Of a stretch of DNA of 64,000 nucleotides, positions 1 to 12,596 are shown in pieces. Position numbers and translations under genes: made by a program. This DNA comes from Gossypium raimondii (Eukaryota; Streptophyta; Magnoliopsida; Malvales; Malvaceae): NCBI RefSeq assembly GCF_025698545.1, contig NC_068570.1:124001-188000 (forward strand), written 5' to 3'. The notes under the pieces are model-generated. The model had not been told where the DNA came from. It made no database searches and saw only the letters and a program-made list of their open reading frames with translations. Numbering within the stretch: the first letter of the stretch is position 1; the number at the start of each line of letters is the position of its first letter.

Positions 1-585
1 TATTGTATTAGTAAAAAAATGTTCTAATTTACTTTATATTAATATTGTATTAACAGTTACTGCACAGTGTTTGTTTTTTTTCTAATAGTTTTAATTACAT
101 TCTTAGATTAATGAATTTGTCATTCATAAAAAAAATTATATTAATCAAATTATAAGCACGATTCTATTCAAGATTAATTTGAACTTAATGTATAAATCAA
201 ATTCTAATTTAATCAAGTTACAAATACATAAACACGTATTTATAGTTTGAGAACGGGGTTCAATTAATATTTTTAATTGAAGTGAAATACCAAAGAGACA
301 AATACTTTTTTATTGATCCCAAACATCAAAATGGGGAAGACCAGGAAACCACGCAGAACTTTTAAGGCAAGAATAGTCGATAAGAACCATCTAGAAATCG
401 TAATTTATACACTTCCAATCATAATACGCCACGTTTACAAGAAACCCAAGTTGTTCGTTTGTTTGATGATTCCTTTGTTTGATGATCATCAGATCAAGTT
501 GACTCAAGAGTTCAAGTCGTTTGATATGGGGACTGCGTGCCCAAAACGCACGGCCTTCTCTCCACGTCGAAGAACCAAATTGGAA
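1..585. other. Upstream flank of HSP90-7 copy 1, no gene seen
   Basis: AT-rich DNA at first, becoming mixed from about position 310. Much of it aligns by eye, with drift, to the region before copy 2 (about 5870-6060 and 6620-6865), so it belongs to the duplicated unit. The short open frames here lack codon structure and are not conserved in the second copy, so I call no gene. Confidence 0.6.
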
Positions 586-604
586 CCAATAAACTCCCGC
601 CACG
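586..604 (+). promoter_or_regulatory. ER stress response element (CCAAT-N9-CCACG), HSP90-7 copy 1
   Basis: CCAAT at 586-590, a nine-base spacer, and CCACG at 600-604 match the ERSE consensus exactly. In animals ERSE is bound by NF-Y plus ATF6; in plants by NF-Y plus bZIP28/bZIP60-type factors. It lies about 120 bp before the TATA box of a gene for an ER chaperone, the expected target class. Extra CCACG and CCAAT half-sites occur nearby (around 561 and 640-660). The functional role is inferred from position and known biology. Confidence 0.8.
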
Positions 605-705
605 TCCTAACAAAAAAATCATGAGCCGTTAGATTCTCCACGCTGGCGCCAATAACCAATTAACACTATCTTTCCCATCTCAAAAACACCGCTAAAACCC
701 CCGCT

Positions 706-712
706 TATATAA
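706..712 (+). promoter_or_regulatory. TATA box, HSP90-7 copy 1
   Basis: TATATAA 93 bp upstream of the start codon, inside a segment (about 660-800) kept almost unchanged in the second copy. Confidence 0.7.
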
Positions 713-798
713 GACCTCTCAAGCCTGCACTGAAGGCAAAGCTACTAGATTTCAAAAAAAAAGAAAAAACAAACAAACAAAGGTAGCCTGAGCAAACT

Positions 799-3700
799 AT
801 GAGGAAGTGGGCGATCCCTTCCGCTTTGGTTCTTCTTTGCCTTCTCAGTCTCCTCTCAGATCATGGTAAGCTTACGCTGCTTATCCTTTTCCTTTTTATT
901 TTTCTGGCTTGTGAAATGCTGAATCCGGATCTACACTTGTTTCAGGGAGAAAAGTACAAGTAAATGCCGAGGAAGGAGCTGTAGATCCTCCTAAAGTCGA
1001 GGAAAAGATCGGCGCTGTGCCTCATGGCTTACAAACTGATTCTGATGTAGTTAAAAGGTAGCATAATTTTTGTTTTGGAATATACTTTTCATTACTTTGT
1101 TCTTTTTGTTTACTTGAATTTTGAATCCGAATGTTCTTACTAGGGAATCGGAATCCATCTCTTCGAGATCGCTTCGCAATAATGCGGAGAAGTTTGAGTT
1201 CCAAGCTGAAGTGTCTCGGCTTATGGATATCATTATCAATTCTCTTTATAGCAACAAGGATATTTTCCTGAGGGAGTTGATCTCCAATGCTTCTGATGTA
1301 AGTTTTATGTTTTTCCTTCTTTGAATTGTTTTCAGTAATTGTTTCGAACTCGATGTTGAATCATTGTTTTTGTTTTAATTTAAGGCACTGGACAAGATTA
1401 GGTTCCTTTCACTCACAGACAAAGAAGTTTTGGGTGAAGGCGACACTTCCAAGCTGGATATCCAGGTCAGTTCTTCAAACTAAAACTTTATCTTATTGAA
1501 ATTTAATTACAGAGAACTCCGGTTACCGTTTAATTAGAATGAGCCTGGTGTATAATGTCGTTGCTGAGCCTTAAAAATGCAATGAAATTGCAGATTAAGT
1601 TGGACAAAGAGAAGAAGATTCTTTCCCTTCGCGACAGAGGTATAGGAATGACAAAAGAAGATCTAATCAAGAACTTGGGAACAATTGCGAAATCTGGAAC
1701 TTCTGGTAACTAAATCTTTATATTTGATATTGGAGAAGTAGAGTTGTGTTTGATTAAGTATAGATTACATAAACTGAAGTTATTGTTATTATCTTTTTTG
1801 TGCAGCATTCGTTGAGAAAATGCAATCCAGTGGAGACCTTAATCTGATTGGGCAGTTTGGAGTTGGGTTCTACTCCGTATATCTTGTAGCTGACTATGTC
1901 GAAGTCATTAGTAAACACAATGATGACAAACAGTGAGTCTTCTAGCTTCAATGTAGTTCTTATGGTAATGTTTGACCGATTGTTGAATTATTATTTGATT
2001 AATATGTTTTGCTCATCAGGTATGTATGGGAATCAAAGGCGGATGGGGCATTTGCAATTTCCGAGGATACTTGGAATGAACCACTTGGACGTGGGACTGA
2101 GATTAGATTGCATCTTAGGGATGAAGCTCAGGAGTATTTGGAGGAAAGCAAATTGAAGGTTAGCAACTTGAACTTTTCTTGTTTACATAGCCTATTCTTT
2201 GCGTATGCTGATTTTCATTTGTGAAATATTTTCTATTATGTTACCATCCTTTGAATTGTTATTTCCATGAACTTGTAATTTGATGTATTTACTTAAACTT
2301 GGCCTTTTGAAGATATGCTAACAAAGCATGCTGTGTTTCTCATCTGCAGGAGTTGGTGAAGAAATATTCTGAGTTCATCAACTTCCCCATCTATATCTGG
2401 GCAAGCAAAGCGGTTGATGTTGAGGTACCTGCAGATGAAGATGAGTCAAGTGATGAGGAGGAAACCTGTATGTATTAGCTAGCCTGTTAGTGTTTATTTA
2501 AAACTTGTCTTTTTCCTGAATGCTGTAAGAGTAGGCATGTTGTGATTAACTGATTATAGTTTTTGGTTTCTTCTCTTTTATTTCCACAAACAGCCGATAG
2601 CAGCTCTTCCGAGGAAGGAGAAGATGAAGATGCCGAGAAAAGTGAGGATGATGATGCTGAAAAGAAATCAAAGACAAAGAAGGTGAAGGAAACTACTTAT
2701 GAATGGGAACTTCTGAATGATGTTAAAGCCATATGGTTGCGCAGTCCAAAGGAGGTGACAGATGAAGAATACACGAAATTCTATCACTCTCTAGCAAAGG
2801 TAATTTTCCATATATTTTCTAGCTCCATACTACCGAAAGCATTATAGAGAAGTTTCTATCATTTATAGATGCATATTTCTGCTTCTCTGCAGGACTTTAG
2901 TGATGAGAAGCCCTTGGCCTGGAGCCACTTCACCGCTGAAGGTGATGTCGAATTCAAGGCCGTTTTGTTTGTGCCTCCTAAGGCTCCTCAGGATCTATAT
3001 GAGAGTTACTATAACACCAATAAAGCCAACTTGAAGTTGTATGTTCGACGAGTTTTTATCTCTGAAGAATTTGATGAGCTTTTGCCAAAGTATCTTAGCT
3101 TCTTGAAGGTAATAGAAGACATTCCAAGTTATTTTAGTTGACTTGAATCTTCACTAATGAGTTTTCTGAGTTGTTTCTTATTGTTTACCTGTTGGGCAGG
3201 GTCTTGTTGATTCTGATACTCTGCCTCTCAATGTGTCAAGAGAGATGCTGCAAGCCCACAGCAGTTTGAAAACAATCAAGAAAAAACTCATCAGGAAAGC
3301 CCTTGATATGATTCGTAAAATTGCCGAGGAGGATCCTGATGAGTCGAGTGGAAAAGATGAGAAAGGTGTTGTATATTGATTCCTTATAGAATTAAATTTA
3401 ATTTGCTAACATTTCACCGCCTAGACTTTGCCTACCACTAGCCTTTGACAATGAAACTATTCTATTCCTAGTTATTTCTGGGTGAATATTGATACTGAAT
3501 ATGATGGGTATGCAGAAGTGGAAACATCTGGTGATGATGACGAGAAAAAGGGACAATACACCAAGTTCTGGAATGAATTTGGAAAATCCATTAAACTCGG
3601 TATCATTGAGGATGCAACCAATAGAAATCGCTTGGCAAAACTCCTTCGATTTGAGAGGTTTTTAACTTTGTATATGGTATTTAGGCATGAGCATTGTATG

Positions 3701-4918
3701 GGTAAAATCAAGAAACCGAACTGAACTGATTAATTTGATTGGTTTAAAAGCGTCAAATTTCAGTTGTGTGTAGAACTAAACAGCATTATTTGGATTGGTT
3801 TGGATCCTGAAACTTAAAAACAAGTATTTGGCCTTGATTTGTTTTTCCTTTTAATCGAGTCCAAACAGAAGCATTCTTTGCACATGATAATCACTTTTCT
3901 GCTAGTAACTAATGAGTAATAGTGTATGAATTGCCTTGCAGCACCAAGTCGGATGGTAAATTGACATCACTTGATCAGTACATCTCAAGGATGAAATCCG
4001 GACAGAAAGATATATTCTACATTACAGGAACCAGCAAGGAACAACTAGAAAAATCTCCATTCTTGGAGAGGCTTAAGAAGAAAAATTACGAGGTAACTGC
4101 TAAAGCATTCAGAACCAACTTTTCTCATCTTCCCTTTTACTTAATTTATTTCTCGTTTTGTATCTGCGCTTGGGTTCTAATGACCTTTGTTGTTTCCAGG
4201 TTATTTTCTTCACTGATCCTGTTGATGAGTACCTGATGCAATACCTTATGGATTATGAGGGAAAGCAGTTCCAAAATGTATCCAAGGAGGGCCTGAAAAT
4301 CGGGAAAGAAAAGAACAAAGAACTCAAGGAGTCATTTAAGGAACTAACTAAATGGTGGAAGAATGCACTTGCTAGTGATAATGTTGATGAAGTGAAGATA
4401 AGCAACCGTTTGGACAACACTCCCTGTGTGGTCGTTACATCAAAATACGGATGGAGTGCTAATATGGAGAGAATCATGCAATCTCAAACCCTGTCTGATT
4501 CTAGCAAGCAAGCTTACATGCGCGGCAAGAGGATCCTAGAGATTAACCCAAGACACCCAATCATCAAGGAGCTTCGTGAGAGAGTTGCCAAGGACTCTGA
4601 GGTACCTATCTGTATATGTAAACAGTAACATGCATGTTTGATGAGTCGGTATTCAGTTTTGCTTAATTTGATGAAATCATTTGGTGGATCTTACAGGATG
4701 AGGGTGTGAAGCAAACAGCTCAGCTTATTTACCAGACGGCTCTAATGGAGAGTGGTTTCAATCTACCCGATCCCAAGGATTTTGCTTCACGCATCTACAG
4801 CTCAGTGAAATCTAGCCTAAATATCAGTCCCGATGCAACAATTGAGGATGATGATGATGTAGAAGAAACCGAGACAGAGTCGGAGACAAAAGACAGTGCA
4901 GTCAAAGATGAGTTGTAG
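799..4918 (+). CDS. HSP90-7: Endoplasmin / GRP94-type HSP90 (HSP90-7), tandem copy 1
   Basis: ER-lumenal HSP90 chaperone that folds secretory and membrane proteins using ATP. Fifteen exons: 799-865, 946-1057, 1144-1297, 1385-1465, 1594-1705, 1806-1932, 2020-2158, 2350-2467, 2594-2799, 2893-3108, 3200-3365, 3516-3657, 3942-4092, 4200-4601, 4697-4918. All junctions are GT-AG and in phase, giving 804 aa, close to the usual size of plant GRP94. Seen: a hydrophobic signal peptide (residues 1-22); the GHKL ATP pocket with ELISNASD (104-111) and DRGIGM (152-157), then GTIAKSGT and [11 protein letters not shown]; an acidic Asp/Glu-Ser linker in exons 8-9; middle and C-terminal HSP90 domains; an acidic tail ending KDEL, the ER-retrieval signal. 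The exon 12 donor (GTTTTT) is weaker than in copy 2 (GTATTT). Neighbour: a second copy 6265 bp downstream. ER-stress control is suggested by the ERSE. Confidence 0.95.
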
Positions 4919-6060
4919 ATTTCCTGAAACCTCGAGGATATATACTCTTTGAGTTTGTTTTACCCTCTGAAGACATTCCCGATTGAACTGTAACATGCAT
5001 TTTCAAGTCTGAAACTAGGATAAAAAGAAATTTTACGTAGTTCTTTCATTTCGAGTGTTGAGAAGTCTCATCGATTTTGTCTGTGGAATGTGTTTTTGTT
5101 GACAGTATATACTGGTTTGCATGATTAGCTTGTTTGGAAGGTATATTATGGTGGCTTCTTTTTAATTTTGATGACGATAGTCTGTTTTAGAAGTAAAAGA
5201 ACCTGCGGTTCTACATGTAAGAGCACTGTTCTAGGGATGCCTAGTGCATGAGGAGTTTCATTAATGATCTTTGGTTTACATTTGGAGATCCGCTTTGATT
5301 TCTAGTACATCATACAAGGCAGTCTTTTCAGTCCCAAGAACTTCTAACACTTTCCCTGGCTAATGGGGGTTTTAGTGATACTAGACTTCGATAGTCTGTA
5401 GTTGTCTGACATAATGTCCTTTCTCACCCAACTTCTCACGACCTCCTTGAACACTACGATCATGGTAGCGCAAGTTCTGTCTATATCATGCCTATTGGTA
5501 CCTATGTATCATGCACTAAAACTCAAATAGCAAAAGTTTGTCCTCATTCCAGTGATAGAGGAAGAAAAAACTTGATTGTATTGTGCTTTGTTATCTTTTG
5601 AGAGCTTTTATTACCTCTCTTGCATCACTCATCCAAATGCATGAATGGTCATGGCGGTCAATATTTGGATAATTGCATGCTTTCTTTTGTTTTTCTGTCC
5701 ACATTTAAAATCTGTGTTGAAAATACAGAATCAAGTAATTTCTCACATCTGATTAATGGATTTTCACGGAGGCCAACTGTTCTAATTCCATGATGCCTTA
5801 TTCTGTAAGTGTTATTTAATTTGGTTCGGTTGGTCAAAATTCACAAATTAAAACATTGTAATTATAAAAGCTAAAGCGAATCTTATTTTTAATCAAGTTT
5901 TTTACCTTGTCAGTGCGATTGTATTTATTGCAGGATCAATAAATTCAATTCAGACAAATTTAAATTATAAATACATAGATACATACCTATTGATAGTTTT
6001 TAGGATGTAATAATTTTTATTTAAGTGAAATATCATAGAAACAAATATTTCCGATAATAG
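4919..6060. other. 3' flank of copy 1 and duplication junction region
   Basis: The first 120 bp are a 3' UTR similar to that of copy 2 (shared tract near 4990-5030 and 11250-11290). After that the two copies diverge. Around 5870-6060 the sequence starts to resemble the upstream flank of copy 1, which places the tandem-unit boundary in this interval. No gene seen. Confidence 0.55.
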
Positions 6061-6620
6061 CTCAGGACATCCTATGCTAAAGTCAAATTATATTTTACTA
6101 TTTTATCTTAAAAATTAAATTAGTTACTATATATTAGATTTAAGAATTATCTATTTTACTACTAAAATTGGTCTCTATACCTCACTACGAGTTATATGTA
6201 ACATGTCATATGACATTGTATGGATATTCTCCCATCCATCTTAGTTTTTAATATTACAATTGGATGAATTTTTAATAGAAATAGGGATAGCTAAAAGGTT
6301 GGCAATGGCCTCGACCCCTAACATAAATAAAATCATTTAAATCTTTTAAAAATTAAATTAATAAAAATAAAATTACACTATGGCCCTCCTATAAATGATA
6401 AAATTTTGATTTAATTCTTTAAAAATTAAAAGATATAATATTAAAATTGTAAAATTATATTTTTACTATCATAAAATTACAATTTACTTTCGACCTCTAA
6501 AAGTTTTTCACTTCACCAGTAAATCAATTTACTTTTTAACCCATTATATAAAAACTAATTTAGCTATTTTCTTTAATAAAAGGATACATTTATTTAATGT
6601 ATAAATTGATTTACAGAAGA
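6060..6620. repeat. About 550-bp insertion in the upstream region of HSP90-7 copy 2
   Basis: The flank of copy 1 is continuous from about 290 to 330, whereas the matching flank of copy 2 is interrupted by about 550 bp of very AT-rich DNA with repetitive ATTTAAA-type motifs. The edges are blurred and I could not fix terminal repeats or a target duplication. A transposable-element remnant is the likely cause, but a deletion from copy 1 is possible. Confidence 0.5.
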
Positions 6621-6866
6621 GAAGAGATAGATCTACATGGAAAAGAGAAGGAAAATACACAGAACTGTAAGGCAAGGATAGTAATAAAGAACAATCTAGA
6701 AACCGGGATTCATACACCTCCAAGCATATTAAGCAACGTTTACAGCAAAGCCGAGTCGTTCGATCATTTGATGATCATCAGGTCAAGTTGACTAAAGAGT
6801 TGAAGTCGTCTGATATGGGGCCTGCCTGCCCATAACACACGGCCACGTCAAAGAAACAAATCTAAA

Positions 6867-6885
6867 CCAATAAAATCATGCCACG
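6867..6885 (+). promoter_or_regulatory. ER stress response element (CCAAT-N9-CCACG), HSP90-7 copy 2
   Basis: CCAAT at 6867-6871, a nine-base spacer, and CCACG at 6881-6885. The spacer differs from that of copy 1 at many positions, yet both half-sites and the exact spacing are kept, which suggests selection. The second half-site continues into CCACGTGT and so also forms a G-box core. Confidence 0.8.
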
Positions 6886-6976
6886 TGTCAACAAACTAAA
6901 TCATGAGCCGTTAGATCCTCCACGCTGGCGCCAACAACTCTTTTCCATCGCAAAAAACATCGCTAAAACCCCCGCT

Positions 6977-6983
6977 TATATAA
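6977..6983 (+). promoter_or_regulatory. TATA box, HSP90-7 copy 2
   Basis: TATATAA 87 bp before the start codon, in the same context as in copy 1. Confidence 0.7.
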
Positions 6984-7063
6984 GAACTCTCAATCCTGCA
7001 CTGAAGGCAAAGCTACTAGATTTCAAAAAAAAAAAAAACAAACAAAGGTGGCCTGAGCAAACT

Positions 7064-10000
7064 ATGAGGAAGTGGGCGATCCCTTCCGCTTTGGTTCTTC
7101 TTTGCCTTCTCAGTCTCCTCTCAGATCATGGTAAGCTTACGCTGCTTATCCTTTTTCTTTTTATTTTTCTGGCTTGTGAAATGCTGAATCCGGATCTACA
7201 CTTGTTTCAGGGAGAAAAGTACAAGCAAATGCCGAGGAAGGAGCTGTAGATCCTCCTAAAGTCGAGGAAAAGATCGGCGCTGTGCCTCATGGCTTACAAA
7301 CTGATTCTGATGTAGTTAAAAGGTAGCATAATTTTTGTTTTGGAATATACTTTTCATTACTTTGTTCTTTTTGTTTACTTGAATTTTGAATCCGAATGTT
7401 CTTACTAGGGAATCGGAATCCATCTCTTCGAGATCGCTTCGCAATAATGCGGAGAAGTTTGAGTTCCAAGCTGAAGTGTCTCGGCTTATGGATATCATTA
7501 TCAATTCTCTTTATAGCAACAAGGATATTTTCCTGAGGGAGTTGATCTCCAATGCTTCTGATGTAAGTTTTATGTTTTTCCTTCTTTGAATTGTTTTCAG
7601 TAATTGTTTCGAACTCGATGTTGAATCATTGTTTTTGTTTTAATTTAAGGCACTGGACAAGATTAGGTTCCTTTCACTCACAGACAAAGAAGTTTTGGGT
7701 GAAGGCGACACTTCCAAGCTGGATATCCAGGTCAGTTCTTCAAACTAAAACTTTATCTTATTGAAATTTAATTACAGAGAACTCCGGTTACCGTTTAATT
7801 AGAATGATCCTGGTGTATAATGTCGTTGCTGAGCCTTAAAAATGCAATGAAATTGCAGATTAAGTTGGACAAAGAGAAGAAGATTCTTTCCCTTCGCGAC
7901 AGAGGTATAGGAATGACAAAAGAAGATCTAATCAAGAACTTGGGAACAATTGCGAAATCTGGAACTTCTGGTAACTAAATCTTTATATTTGATATTGCAG
8001 AAGTAGAGTTATATTTGATTAAGTATAGATTACATAAACTGAAGTTATTGTTATTATCTTTTTTGTGCAGCATTCGTTGAGAAAATGCAATCCAGTGGAG
8101 ACCTTAATCTGATTGGGCAGTTTGGAGTTGGGTTCTACTCCGTATATCTTGTAGCTGACTATGTCGAAGTCATTAGTAAACACAATGATGACAAACAGTG
8201 AGTCTTCTAGCTTCAATGTAGTTCTTATGGTAATGTTTGACCGATTGTTGAATAATTATTTGATTAATATGTTTTTCTCTTCAGGTATGTATGGGAATCA
8301 AAGGCGGATGGGGCATTTGCAATTTCCGAGGATACTTGGAATGAACCACTTGGACGTGGGACTGAGATTAGATTGCATCTTAGGGATGAAGCTCAGGAGT
8401 ATTTGGAGGAAAGCAAATTGAAGGTTAGCAACTTGAACTTTTCTTGTTTACATAGCCTATTCTTTGCGTATGCTGATTTTCATTTGTGAAATATTTTCTA
8501 TTATGTTACCATCCTTTGAATTGTTATTTCCATGAACTTGTAATTTGATGTATTTACTTAAACTTGGCCTTTTGAAGATATGCTAACAAAGCATGCTGTG
8601 TTTCTCATCTGCAGGAGTTGGTGAAGAAATATTCTGAGTTCATCAACTTCCCCATCTATATCTGGGCAAGCAAAGAGGTTGATGTTGAGGTACCTGCAGA
8701 TGAAGATGAGCCAAGTGATGAGGAGGAAACCTGTATGTATTAGCTAGCCTGTTAGTGTTTATTTAAAACTTGTCTTTTTCCTTAATGCTGTAAGAGTAGG
8801 CATGTTGTGATTAACTGATTATAGTTTTTGGTTTCCTTCTCTTTTATTTCCACAAACAGCCGATAGCAGCTCTTCCGAGGAAGGAGAAGATGAAGATGCC
8901 GAGAAAAGTGAGGATGATGATGCTGAAAAGAAATCAAAGACAAAGAAGGTGAAGGAAACTACTTATAAATGGGAACTTCTGAATGATGTTAAAGCCATAT
9001 GGTTGCGCAGTCCAAAGGAGGTGACAGATGAAGAATACACGAAATTCTATCACTCTCTAGCAAAGGTAATTTTCCATATATTTTCTAGCTCCATAGTACC
9101 GAAAGCATTATAGAGAAGTTTCTATCATTTATCGATGCATATTTCTGCTTCTCTGCAGGACTTTAGTGATGAGAAGCCCTTGGCCTGGAGCCACTTCACT
9201 GCTGAAGGTGATGTCGAGTTCAAGGCCGTTTTGTTTGTGCCTCCTAAGGCTCCTCAGGATCTATATGAGAGTTACTATAACACCAATAAAGCCAACTTGA
9301 AGTTGTATGTTCGACGAGTTTTTATCTCTGAAGAATTTGATGAGCTTTTGCCGAAGTATCTTAGCTTCTTGAAGGTAATAGAAGACATTCCAAGTTATTT
9401 TAGTTGACTTGAATCTTCACTAATGAGTTTTCTGAGTTGTTTCTTATTGTTTACCTGTTGAGCAGGGTCTTGTTGATTCTGATACTCTGCCTCTCAATGT
9501 GTCAAGAGAGATGCTGCAAGCCCACAGCAGTTTGAAAACAATCAAGAAAAAACTCATCAGGAAAGCCCTTGATATGATTCGTAAAATTGCCGAGGAGGAT
9601 CCTGATGAGTCGAGTGGAAAAGATGAGAAAGGTATTGTATATTGATTCCTTATAGAATTAAATTTAATTTGCTAATACTTCACCGCCTAGACTTTGCCTA
9701 CCACTAGCCTTTGACAATGAAACTATTCTATTCCTAGTTATTTCTGGGTGAATATTGATACTGAATATGATGGGTATGCAGAAGTGGAAACATCTGGTGA
9801 TGATGACGAGAAAAAGGGACAATACACCAAGTTCTGGAATGAATTTGGAAAATCCATTAAACTCGGTATCATTGAGGATGCAACCAATAGAAATCGCTTG
9901 GCAAAACTCCTTCGATTTGAGAGGTATTTAACTTTGTATATGGTATTTAGGCATGAGCATTGTATGGGTAAAATCAAGAACCCGAACTGAACTGATTAAT

Positions 10001-11184
10001 TTGATTGGTTTAAAAGCGTCAAATTTCAGTTGTGTGTAAGACCAAACAGCATTATTTGGATTGGTTTGGATCCTGAAACTTAAAAACAAGTATTTGGCCT
10101 TGATTTGTTTTTCCTTTTAATCGAGTCCAAACAGAAGCATTCTTTGCACATGATAATCACTTTTCTGCTAGTAACTAATGAGTAATAGTGTATGAATTGC
10201 CTTGCAGCACCAAGTCGGATGGTAAATTGACATCACTTGATCAGTACATCTCAAGGATGAAATCCGGACAGAAAGATATATTCTACATTACAGGAACCAG
10301 CAAGGAACAATTAGAAAAATCTCCATTCTTGGAGAGGCTTAAGAAGAAAAATTACGAGGTAACTGCTAAAGCATTCCGAACCAACTTTTCTCATCTTCCC
10401 TTTTACTTAATTTGTATCTCTTTTTCTATCTGCGCTTGGGTTCTAATGACCTACGTTGTTTCCAGGTTATTTTCTTCACTGATCCTGTTGATGAGTACCT
10501 GATGCAATACCTTATGGATTATGAGGGAAAGCAGTTCCAAAATGTATCCAAGGAGGGCCTGAAAATCGGGAAAGAAAAGAACAAAGAACTCAAGGAGTCA
10601 TTTAAGGAACTAACCAAATGGTGGAAGAATGCACTTGCTAGTGATAATGTTGATGAAGTGAAGATAAGCAACCGTTTGGACAACACTCCCTGTGTGGTCG
10701 TTACATCAAAATACGGATGGAGTGCTAATATGGAGAGAATCATGCAATCTCAAACCCTGTCTGATTCTAGCAAGCAAGCTTACATGCGCGGCAAGAGGAT
10801 CCTAGAGATTAACCCAAGACACCCAATCATCAAGGAGCTTCGTGAGAGAGTTGCCAAGGACTCTGAGGTACCTATCTGTATATGTAAACAGTAACATGCA
10901 TGTTTGATGAGTCGGTATTCAGTTTTGCTTAATTTGATGAAATCATTTGGTGGATCTTACAGGATGAGGGTGTGAAGCAAACAGCTCAGCTTATTTACCA
11001 GACGGCTCTAATGGAGAGTGGTTTCAATCTACCCGAACCCAAGGATTTTGCTTCACGCATCTACAGCTCAGTGAAATCTAGCCTAAATATCAGTCCCGAT
11101 GCAACAATTGAGGATGATGATGATGTAGAAGAAACCGAGACAGAGTCGGAGACAAAAGACAGTGCAGTCAAAGATGAGTTGTAG
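7064..11184 (+). CDS. HSP90-7: Endoplasmin / GRP94-type HSP90 (HSP90-7), tandem copy 2
   Basis: Second copy of the KDEL-tailed ER HSP90. Exons: 7064-7130, 7211-7322, 7409-7562, 7650-7730, 7859-7970, 8071-8197, 8285-8423, 8615-8732, 8860-9065, 9159-9374, 9466-9631, 9782-9923, 10208-10358, 10466-10867, 10963-11184. Every exon has the same length and phase as in copy 1, again 804 aa. I see five amino-acid differences: V to A after the signal peptide (exon 2), A to E and S to P in exon 8, E to K in exon 9 (TTYKWELL), and D to E in exon 15. Introns are also nearly identical, so the duplication is recent or the copies are kept alike by gene conversion. The ATP-site motifs and KDEL are intact, and both copies look functional. 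The clearest differences are in the 5' flank (the insertion) and the 3' UTR. Confidence 0.95.
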
Positions 11185-12596
11185 ATTGCCTGAAACCTCG
11201 GGGACATGCCTTTTGAGTTAGTTTTACCCTCTGATGACAAGCCGAAGGAACTGTAACATGCATTTTCAAGTCTGAAACTTGGATAAAGGGAAACATTAGT
11301 TAGTAGAATATATGTAAACCATAGTCGACTGTGAAATTAATCTGTCTGCAATTTTTGCTCTTTTAATGCACCGCAGTGCTCTTAAGATTTTCGCGTATTG
11401 ATATATGGTTGTTTCGATCTTATCATCTGTCAACATGGTCAACTTCCATTGCTTAAGATTATATCTTGTATTGTTATGCAATTTCAGTGGATGAAGGGAA
11501 ACCGTTTTACTTGAAAAATGCCCCGAATTGTCGGCTCTTGCAACTTTTGCGGCCTTACTACAATTTCATTCTTTGAGACACTGCTTATTTCGTGGAACGC
11601 AGTGATTGAAACACGAGCCCAAACTGAAGAATCTTTGTTAAAAAGCCACAAAATGCTGCTACATTATTGGCCTTAGAAAGCAGTTTCTCGTTTGCGGCTT
11701 AACCATAGTCTCTGTCGCTTGTGCTAAAATAGGGAAGGTTTTGGCTTCGGACCACACTAGAAAATTGGAAAGAAAGTGTAGAGAGCAACAGTCCCTTCGT
11801 AGATGAGAATCTGAAGTTGCCAATTTATCATCATCCACCGTCTCAACCCCACTGAAGAAGGAATCTTAAAGGCAGCTTTTTTTAATGTTTAACACCATAT
11901 ACAACTCCATTGCAAGCTTAAATTAAATCATCAAACCACCAAGCTTGCAATTCCAGCAAAGTGGTATTTTTCCTTTTCAGTGTTTGCTCAGATTCCCAGT
12001 AAAGTAGACACTTTCTTTTGCTTCAAATGCTTTCTTAATCAATTAAAAGTAATGACTACACTTCTTCTCATTTGTTGCTTTTGGAGTACAACTCTCTTCC
12101 AACCCCGCATTCTCATGCAATTTAAATTTTAAAATAGTTTGGGTGTTAGATATCTGCTCGAATCTAGCATGAAGTATATTTAAAGCATATGAATTAAATT
12201 ATAAGAATATTTGTACCTATCTCATAAATAGATTGAATATGACTTGTCAAAAATTAATAATCATTTTAAATTTTACGTTTTTTAATAGGTCAAGTCTAAT
12301 CATAAGCACACGTGTTTACAATTTAATTCAGTATGCTTTAAAAATAGTATATGTTAGATTTGAATTTTTATTTAGTATCTAAATTAACGGCTAGACTAAT
12401 GAAAAGACATGATGATATGATACTAATTCTCAATTAAAACATTTTAAAATATTGTAATCAATTTAAATGCGATAGTTCAGAGAGGTTTGATTGAATTAAC
12501 CCTTTTGCTTCCTATACACATGGTCTCTGGAAAAATAAATTGGACTTCAACAGTAGTATAATGTTCATTAAGCAAATTAATTTCCACATTACGCTT
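11185..12596. other. Intergenic: convergent 3' flanks of HSP90-7 copy 2 and TLP1
   Basis: The first 110 bp resemble the 3' UTR of HSP90-7 copy 1. The rest is AT-rich DNA without codon structure on either strand. The thaumatin-like gene ends from the opposite strand at 12597. Confidence 0.6.

Noticed and set aside
313-624. 103-residue open frame before HSP90-7 copy 1
   Set aside because: It overlaps the ERSE promoter region, begins with a non-ATG start and is not kept in the homologous flank of copy 2.
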